Shown in pieces: positions 6,973 to 11,143 of a DNA stretch of 11,143 nucleotides. The position numbers were made by a program, and so were the translations under genes. The DNA comes from Firmicutes bacterium CAG:194 (lineage in GTDB: Bacteria; Bacillota; Clostridia; Lachnospirales; Lachnospiraceae): positions 361 to 11,503 of the forward strand of contig HF995222.1 of NCBI GenBank assembly GCA_000432915.1. The letters run 5' to 3'. Position 1 is the first letter of the stretch. Each line of letters starts with the position of its first letter. The notes beneath the pieces were generated by a model that was given only the letters and a program-made list of their open reading frames with translations, was not told the DNA's origin and searched no databases.

Positions 6973-7896
6973 CTACTTTGAAATTACCTCTTTGAAAGTA
7001 GTTGCCAGCGATGCAACGCCCTGCAGGTCGGATGGGATAATGATCTTTGTGGATTCTCCCTCAGCGACCTTTTCCAGTGCTTCCAGACTCTTGATCTGCA
7101 GAACCTTTTCATCTGCGCCCGCTTCACGGATCATGCGGATACCATCTGCATTTGCCTGCTGTACCTTTAAGATTGCAGCAGCTTCACCTTCTGCCTCGCG
7201 GATCATCTTTTCCTTCTGCGCTTCCGCACGCAGGATAGCGGACTGCTTTTCAGCTTCTGCTTCCAAAATTGCGGATTCCTTCTTACCTTCTGCAACAAGG
7301 ATCGTAGATTTCTTCTCACCTTCCGCACGCAGGATAGATTCACGTCTTTCACGCTCTGCCTTCATCTGCTTCTCCATTGCATCCTGGATTGCTGCAGGCG
7401 GAATGATGTTTTTCAACTCTACACGGTTTACCTTGATACCCCATGGATCAGTTGCAATATCCAGTGTTGTGCTCATCTTTGTATTGATGATCTCTCTGGA
7501 AGTCAGTGTCTGGTCAAGTTCCATATCACCGATGATATTACGAAGTGTTGTTGCTGTCAGGTTTTCAATCGCCATGATCGGATTTTCGACACCGTATGCA
7601 AACAGCTTCGGATCTGTGATCTGATAAAATACAACCGTATCGATCCTCATGGTTACGTTATCCTTTGTGATAACCGGCTGTGGTGCAAAATCCACTACCT
7701 GCTCTTTTAATACAACTTTTTTTGCGATCTTATCAATAAAAGGTGTCTTAAAATGAAGTCCTACAGACCACGTTCCCTGATAAGCTCCCAGACGCTCCAC
7801 GACATAAGCCTGTGCCTGCGGTACGATCTTAATACAGCTGGCAAGCACCCAGATCACGATTACAAGTAAAACAAGTGCGGTAATAAGTGTTCCCAT
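6973..7896 (-). CDS. SPFH/stomatin-like membrane protein (QmcA/flotillin superfamily)
   Basis: A membrane-microdomain scaffold of the SPFH (band 7) family. The 307-aa product has one N-terminal transmembrane segment (about 4-25, LITALVLLVIVIWVLA). The SPFH domain follows (about 25-180, with IVPQAQAYVVERLGAY, ENLTATTLRNIIGDMELD and DPWGIKVNRVELKNI). Then comes an Ala/Glu-rich coiled coil made of five 11-residue repeats (184-238) and a C-terminal oligomerisation segment ending in IIIPSDLQG. It closely resembles E. coli QmcA in layout. I chose ATG 7896 because AGAGGA lies 6 nt upstream and the membrane segment then starts at residue 4. The open frame upstream to 8010 overlaps nfeD with unrelated sequence. 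It begins 2 nt after the nfeD stop. NfeD and SPFH proteins are known partners. Confidence 0.93.
   Translation of the reverse strand: MGTLITALVLLVIVIWVLASCIKIVPQAQAYVVERLGAYQGTWSVGLHFKTPFIDKIAKKVVLKEQVVDFAPQPVITKDNVTMRIDTVVFYQITDPKLFAYGVENPIMAIENLTATTLRNIIGDMELDQTLTSREIINTKMSTTLDIATDPWGIKVNRVELKNIIPPAAIQDAMEKQMKAERERRESILRAEGEKKSTILVAEGKKESAILEAEAEKQSAILRAEAQKEKMIREAEGEAAAILKVQQANADGIRMIREAGADEKVLQIKSLEALEKVAEGESTKIIIPSDLQGVASLATTFKEVISK
7183..7347 (-). repeat. Five tandem 33-bp (11-residue) repeat units in the SPFH coiled coil
   Basis: Residues 184-238 divide exactly into RRESILRAEGE, KKSTILVAEGK, KESAILEAEAE, KQSAILRAEAQ and KEKMIREAEGE. The 11-residue (hendecad) period fits a weakly right-handed coiled coil. 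Conserved positions are the basic first residue, the central I-L or M-I pair and the A-E near the end. The DNA is diverged enough that the repeat is mainly visible at protein level. Confidence 0.8.
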
Positions 7897-7898
7897 TT

Positions 7899-8363
7899 TT
7901 AATCCTCTTTTCTTTCCTCTACAATTAGTTTTACGCCATCGATCGATTTCACGATGACAACGCTGCCCACCGGAATTTTCACTCCGTTCTTTTCTGTCCT
8001 TGCAGTCCATTCTTTTCCCTGCAGTGTCACACGGCCAGCCTGCTCCAGATTGTCGATCTCACTGACAACGATCGCTTCCTGTCCGATCAGGCTTTCAACA
8101 TTGGTCCTGACTCTGTCCTTATTGAAGTATTTGACAGCAACCGGTCTGGTAAATAACAGCAGTATAAAAGATACCAGAATAAAGCTGACGACCTGCACCG
8201 GGAACGGTACGGAAAGCATCGCCAGAATGGCCGCAACAAGTGCACCGCCCGCAAACCAGATCGTTGTCAGTCCCATCGTTGCAATTTCGATCACGATACA
8301 TAATACAAGTATAGACAGCCAGAATAACGACTGTGACGTAGAAAGTAATCCAAATAACGTCAT
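7899..8363 (-). CDS. NfeD-family membrane protein (short, OB-fold type)
   Basis: A 154-aa membrane protein with hydrophobic segments at about 12-30, 33-50 and 55-72 (SLFWLSILVLCIVIEI, then FAGGALVAAILAML). A soluble C-terminal OB-fold domain follows (about 92-150, LIGQEAIVVSEI, then GRVTLQGKEWTAR and VGSVVIVKSIDGVKLIVE). It lacks the ClpP-like serine protease domain of long NfeD proteins, so it is the short form. NfeD proteins are genetically linked to SPFH proteins and probably stabilise or modulate their assemblies (family knowledge). The start ATG 8363 has AAAGGAG 6 nt upstream. An in-frame ATG at 8396 would add 11 charged residues read from the ribosome-binding region. It is first in a two-gene operon with the SPFH gene, behind its own promoter. 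Confidence 0.92.
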   Translation of the reverse strand: MTLFGLLSTSQSLFWLSILVLCIVIEIATMGLTTIWFAGGALVAAILAMLSVPFPVQVVSFILVSFILLLFTRPVAVKYFNKDRVRTNVESLIGQEAIVVSEIDNLEQAGRVTLQGKEWTARTEKNGVKIPVGSVVIVKSIDGVKLIVEERKED

Positions 8364-8398
8364 CTGCTTCTCCTTTCCCCTTCCTTTGCCTTCCACTT

Positions 8399-8415
8399 TA
8401 CAGGCTCTGCCTGTA
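8399..8415 (-). other. Hairpin at predicted 5' end of nfeD transcript
   Basis: TACAGGC and GCCTGTA form a perfect 7-bp stem around a 3-nt loop. The predicted start of transcription from the promoter at 8423-8451 is about 8415-8417, so the hairpin would be the first structure in the mRNA. It has no U-tract and so is not a terminator. A 5'-stabilising role is possible (inference). Confidence 0.6.
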
Positions 8416-8422
8416 TAAAGAA

Positions 8423-8451
8423 ATCATACTATATTTTCCTTGTTTGTTCAA
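8423..8451 (-). promoter_or_regulatory. Predicted sigma-A promoter for nfeD-SPFH operon
   Basis: On the minus strand TTGAAC (8446-8451) and TATGAT (8423-8428) are separated by 17 bp, with an A-rich spacer. The -10 matches consensus at 5 of 6 positions and the -35 at 4 of 6. It lies between the end of the DegV-family gene and nfeD, 28 bp beyond the former's stop. Confidence 0.65.
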
Positions 8452-8478
8452 GCGATTTACCCCGTATTTACATTTCAT

Positions 8479-9327
8479 TTACCGGGCAATAAACAATACA
8501 CCGAGCGTCCCCGGTCCACAATGGCTGGAAACAACACCGCCTGCTCTTGTCTCCAGTATTTCCTCAAAAACTCCAAGCTCTTCCAGATAGCTTCTTGTCT
8601 CCTCTACAATAGTCCTGTCACAACCTGAATGTGTGATAAAAACCCTCTCCGGTCTTGCGAGACGCAGTTCATCCTCCATATCCGTCACGTAAGCACGCAC
8701 TACGGATGCCAGCTTACCTCTATACTTTTTCGCCACACCCATGGCGCCATCTTTTACCACGATCTTTGGATGCAGTTTCAGTACACTGCCTGCCAACGCC
8801 GCCACACCGCTGCATCTGCCCCCTCTGTGGAGATATGTCAGTGTATCCACCACAAAACTGGCTCTGACACGCGGGCGCAGATCATAGATCCGTTCCGTGA
8901 TCTCCACTGCTGCTTTTCCTTCCTGCGCCATTTGTGCTGCTTCCACAACTAAAAGCCCAATTCCGGTAGACAGGTTTTCCGAATCAATTACTGTCACCAG
9001 CCCATCAGCATGCAGCTCTTCCACCGCAAGCCGCATTACATTTCCCGAGGTGGACATGCTGTCTGAAATGGAAAAACAGATCACTTCTCTTTCCTCCTCC
9101 ACAAACGACCGGATCAGTGCAAGTGCCTGTTCAAGTCCCGGTGCAGAGGTTTTTGGTGTTGTCTTATGAGCATCTGACCATGCGAAGATCTCTTCCGGCG
9201 TGATAGTCTTTCCGTCCTCATATTCTTCTTCTCCTAACAGAATATGCAAAGGCAGAATGGAAATATCATACTTTTTAATCAACTCTTCCGAAAGATCACA
9301 CGTACTGTCCGCGATTATTTTTACCAT
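8479..9327 (-). CDS. DegV family protein (FakB-like fatty-acid-binding)
   Basis: DegV proteins bind one fatty acid in a closed pocket. Some, called FakB, deliver it to the kinase FakA for phosphorylation and membrane lipid synthesis. The 282-aa length is standard. Recognisable elements are IIADSTCDL at the N-terminus, the TSAPG segment (60-64), the serine-rich loop SISDSMSTSGN (86-96), YLHRGGR (165-171), ITHSGC (231-236) and the C-terminal SHCGPGTLGVLF (268-279). The usual family loop with S-G-T is here S-G-N with a slightly longer loop, so lipid headgroup contacts may differ. No fakA gene is in the window. The start ATG 9327 has AAGGA 5 nt upstream. It appears monocistronic, with its own promoter at 9361-9389, but no obvious terminator separates it from nfeD. 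Confidence 0.93.
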   Translation of the reverse strand: MVKIIADSTCDLSEELIKKYDISILPLHILLGEEEYEDGKTITPEEIFAWSDAHKTTPKTSAPGLEQALALIRSFVEEEREVICFSISDSMSTSGNVMRLAVEELHADGLVTVIDSENLSTGIGLLVVEAAQMAQEGKAAVEITERIYDLRPRVRASFVVDTLTYLHRGGRCSGVAALAGSVLKLHPKIVVKDGAMGVAKKYRGKLASVVRAYVTDMEDELRLARPERVFITHSGCDRTIVEETRSYLEELGVFEEILETRAGGVVSSHCGPGTLGVLFIAR

Positions 9328-9360
9328 TATATATTCCTTCTTTTCCTTTCTTTTGCGCTC

Positions 9361-9389
9361 ATTATACTCAAAAAATGCACATCTAGCAA
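9361..9389 (-). promoter_or_regulatory. Predicted sigma-A promoter for the DegV-family gene
   Basis: On the minus strand TTGCTA (9384-9389) and a perfect TATAAT (9361-9366) are separated by 17 bp. It lies just beyond the terminator of the hydrolase gene and about 34 bp before the start codon. Confidence 0.7.
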
Positions 9390-9421
9390 GTTTACCACTC
9401 TAAAACACAGAGGCACAACAT

Positions 9422-9471
9422 AAAAAAGCCGTTACTCCAGAGCAATATCTGCATCTGAAATAACAGCTTTT
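9422..9471 (-). terminator. Strong intrinsic terminator after the cell-wall hydrolase gene
   Basis: Arms 9424-9441 and 9454-9471 can pair over 18 consecutive positions, several of them G-U pairs when read in minus-strand RNA. The loop is 12 nt, followed by a run of six T. It begins about 15 nt after the hydrolase stop codon. The opposite strand also has an A/T run flanking the stem, but no plus-strand gene needs it. Confidence 0.88.
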
Positions 9472-9485
9472 ACAAATTTCTATAT

Positions 9486-10640
9486 TTACCAAAATACATG
9501 ATTACCGATCACAACACCGGCCTGACCACTGCTGGCTGCCCTGAAGTGTGTTGCACCGCCCACATTGGTTGCACCGTCGATCGCTGCCTGTGCTGCCTCC
9601 ACGCAGGAAGCACTCGGTCCGTTTGCGATCACTGCTGCCACCTTACCATTCGTTGCCGGTGGAAACTGTGATGGCGCATTGATAACACCGCTTATGGAGC
9701 CGGGATAAGAACCGCTTCTGACACGGTTCATAACAACCGCACCGACTGCCAGCTTTCCTTCGTAGGACTCTCTGCCCGCTTCACACTGGATCAGTGCTGC
9801 CAGCAAAGTCACATCGGATGTCTCACAGCTGACTGCACCACGGTTTTCACTCAGCTTCTTTTTTTCTTCTTCTTTCTTTTCCGCTTCAATCTGTTCGGTT
9901 GTCTTTCCTGTTTCTACCATAAAAGCCACATCCACATAATCTGCTCTGACATAGCCCTGTGTATCTTCATCTACCTGAACCGTTACCCAGCCATCCGCTT
10001 CTTCTACTGCTGTAACTGATTCTCCGAGTGCAAGCACGGTATAAATTCCCGCATCTTCACTTGCTTCTTTTCTGACACGAAGTGCATCTGTTTTAACAGT
10101 TGCCTTCAGGGAACCAACTTCCTGCTGCATTGCTTCTGCTTCATCACCGAACAAAAGGAACTCGTCCTTTGTCCAGCCTGTCAGCTCTCCGCTTGTAAGC
10201 TTCGTCCAGCCATCTGCCTGCTCCAGAATCGTACCGCCGCAGTTCTTATACAGCTTACCTGCTACTTCTGCTTCCTCACTCGGCTCTACTCTGACATTAA
10301 CTGCATCGCTGACATTTGCCATAACCGCATCAGAAGCTTTTTCCGCTTCTGCCGCTTCTTCTACGATTGCGCCGGCATCCACTTCCGTCACTGCTTCCGC
10401 CAGTTCTTCTCCGTCTTTTTCCAGATACAGCGCTGCACCTGCCTGCAGATCCGCATTGTCCGTCTTCTGTTCCGTTTCTTCTGTATAGGCACCGTTCATA
10501 ACTGCTGTGGCACCTGCATGAAGTGTTACCTCATCCTGTAAGTTGTCTGCATGCACCGGTGTCTGAACACCTGTCAGTACGATGGTCGCTGTCATAAGAC
10601 CTGCCAGACTTCTTTTCAGAATTTCTTTTTTACTAAACAT
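9486..10640 (-). CDS. Secreted cell-wall hydrolase with two SH3-like domains and a SleB-type catalytic domain
   Basis: Predicted exported peptidoglycan hydrolase of 384 aa. A signal peptide (1-31: basic KKEILKR, hydrophobic GLMTATIVLTG, cleavage after VHA) precedes an acidic Ala/Glu-rich region (about 32-105). Two bacterial SH3-like repeats follow at about 106-165 (ANVSDAVNVRVEPS, then EQADGWTKL) and 178-240 (TDALRVRKEAS, then EEADGWVTV). A charged linker (EAEKKEEEKKK) leads to the Hydrolase_2/SleB domain (about 275-384: LLAALIQCEAGRESYEGKLA, AVVMNRVRSGSYPGSI, then THFRA and GNHVFW). The glutamate of QCEAG (E287) is the presumed catalytic residue. SleB relatives act on spore cortex, but the SH3 domains and promoter suggest vegetative wall remodelling, and the substrate is unproven. 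ATG 10640 is preferred because GGGAGG lies 4 nt upstream. The ATG at 10652 has no such site. Confidence 0.9.
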   Translation of the reverse strand: MFSKKEILKRSLAGLMTATIVLTGVQTPVHADNLQDEVTLHAGATAVMNGAYTEETEQKTDNADLQAGAALYLEKDGEELAEAVTEVDAGAIVEEAAEAEKASDAVMANVSDAVNVRVEPSEEAEVAGKLYKNCGGTILEQADGWTKLTSGELTGWTKDEFLLFGDEAEAMQQEVGSLKATVKTDALRVRKEASEDAGIYTVLALGESVTAVEEADGWVTVQVDEDTQGYVRADYVDVAFMVETGKTTEQIEAEKKEEEKKKLSENRGAVSCETSDVTLLAALIQCEAGRESYEGKLAVGAVVMNRVRSGSYPGSISGVINAPSQFPPATNGKVAAVIANGPSASCVEAAQAAIDGATNVGGATHFRAASSGQAGVVIGNHVFW

Positions 10641-10720
10641 AAAGCCTCCCATGTAAACTTTAAACGCACAGGTTTATTTCTTAACTTTTTTATAAGACTA
10701 CATTACATTTCTGTTTCATT

Positions 10721-10737
10721 TGTTACAAAAATGTTAA
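10721..10737 (+). promoter_or_regulatory. WalR-like direct repeat in hydrolase leader
   Basis: On the plus strand TGTTAC and TGTTAA are separated by exactly five bases (AAAAA). This fits the WalR/YycF consensus TGTWAH-N5-TGTWAH described in Bacilli. It lies just downstream of the predicted promoter of a cell-wall hydrolase gene, the gene class WalR controls. Whether this organism has a WalR with this specificity cannot be seen here. Confidence 0.35.
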
Positions 10738-10751
10738 ATCTTACATGAAAG

Positions 10752-10780
10752 ACTATAACAGATTCTTCACACTTTGTCAA
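10752..10780 (-). promoter_or_regulatory. Predicted sigma-A promoter for the cell-wall hydrolase gene
   Basis: On the minus strand a perfect TTGACA (10775-10780) and TATAGT (10752-10757) are separated by 17 bp. It begins 12 bp after the proC stop codon. The predicted leader is about 105 nt, AT-rich and without a recognised riboswitch. No intrinsic terminator is visible between proC and this promoter, so readthrough from proC is possible. Confidence 0.8.
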
Positions 10781-10791
10781 ATTTCGGAGTT

Positions 10792-11143
10792 TCAGACGCC
10801 TTTTGCCTTCTCCACACAGGCCTTCTGCGCTTCGATAACAGCACTGCGGAATCCTGATTTTTCCAGCACTCTGACGGCTTCGATCGTTGTTCCCGCTGGA
10901 GAACATACCATATCCTTTAATACGCCCGGATGCATACCTGTTTCGAGTACCATTTTCGCACTTCCGAGCACAGACTGTGCTGCAAATTCATATGCCTGTG
11001 TCCTTGGCATACCATCCATGACAGCCGCATCAGCCATTGCTTCTATAAACATAAATACATATGCCGGTGAGCTTCCGCTAACTCCAACAACTGTATCCAT
11101 CAGTTTTTCCGGAACGATATACGCTTTGCCAAAGCTGTTCAGC
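10792..11143 (-). CDS. proC: Pyrroline-5-carboxylate reductase, C-terminal part (N-terminus outside window)
   Basis: Final enzyme of proline synthesis, reducing 1-pyrroline-5-carboxylate with NAD(P)H. Only the C-terminal 117 or so residues are present, and the frame is open at the right edge. The visible portion is the helical dimerisation and active-site domain: FGKAYIVPEKLMD, then VVGVSGSSPAYVFMFIEAMADA, AAQSVLGSAKMVLETG, and KDMVCSPAGTTIEAVRVLEKSGFRSAVIEA. Most family members have SGSGPAY where this has SGSSPAY, and SPGGTTI where this has SPAGTTI; both changes are conservative. The nucleotide-binding Rossmann domain must lie beyond the window. It stops 12 bp before the -35 box of the hydrolase promoter. 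Confidence 0.94.
   Translation of the reverse strand, partial: LNSFGKAYIVPEKLMDTVVGVSGSSPAYVFMFIEAMADAAVMDGMPRTQAYEFAAQSVLGSAKMVLETGMHPGVLKDMVCSPAGTTIEAVRVLEKSGFRSAVIEAQKACVEKAKGV

Noticed and set aside
6992..7624. 210-aa plus-strand Ser/Ala-rich open frame
   Set aside because: It is the shadow of the Ala/Glu-rich SPFH coiled-coil coding sequence and has no initiation signals.
7834..7845. Lipobox-like LASC at residues 18-21 of the SPFH protein
   Set aside because: There is no basic N-region before it, and the family is anchored by an uncleaved N-terminal membrane helix, so a lipoprotein call is not supported.
8452..8490. Possible terminator after the DegV-family gene
   Set aside because: Only a 4-bp CCCG/CGGG pairing with a long loop and no U-tract is present. 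A separate promoter is found but no terminator.

Overview
All genes lie on the minus strand, so transcription runs from high to low coordinates. Gene content and order (birA, a small hypothetical gene, coaX, dusB, greA, lysS), together with the protein sequences, point to a Clostridia genome, most probably Lachnospiraceae. That placement comes from recognising protein families, not from a search. The window is chromosomal and mostly housekeeping. I see no transposase, phage gene, CRISPR array, rRNA or tRNA, and no pseudogene.

Layout in the direction of transcription. (1) The 3' part of proC enters at the right edge. (2) A strong promoter drives a secreted SH3-SH3-SleB-type cell-wall hydrolase, which ends in a long intrinsic terminator. 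(3) A DegV/FakB-like lipid-binding protein has its own promoter. (4) A two-gene nfeD plus SPFH (stomatin/QmcA-like) membrane operon has its own promoter, with a hairpin at the predicted transcript start, and is followed by a strong inverted repeat. (5) A tightly packed run follows: argF, birA, a small unknown gene, coaX, dusB and a hypothetical gene, with junctions from a 14-nt overlap to a 10-nt gap. (6) greA and lysS follow under a near-consensus promoter (TTGACA, 18 bp, TATAAT) embedded in the last codons of the hypothetical gene. lysS runs off the left edge.

The argF-to-lysS block combines ornithine carbamoyltransferase, biotin-protein ligase/repressor, pantothenate kinase, tRNA dihydrouridine synthase, an RNA-polymerase cleavage factor and lysyl-tRNA synthetase. 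These are core-metabolism and translation functions, probably co-transcribed, with greA-lysS boosted by its internal promoter. The nfeD/SPFH pair is a known membrane-microdomain module.

I did not find a convincing new multi-gene system. The points worth a second look are the promoter overlapping the hypothetical gene's stop codon, the two uncharacterised operon proteins, a WalR-like direct repeat in the leader of the hydrolase gene, the 5'-end hairpin of the nfeD transcript, and the regular 11-residue repeat of the SPFH protein. Several starts were moved downstream from the longest open frame because of ribosome-binding sites and family N-termini.
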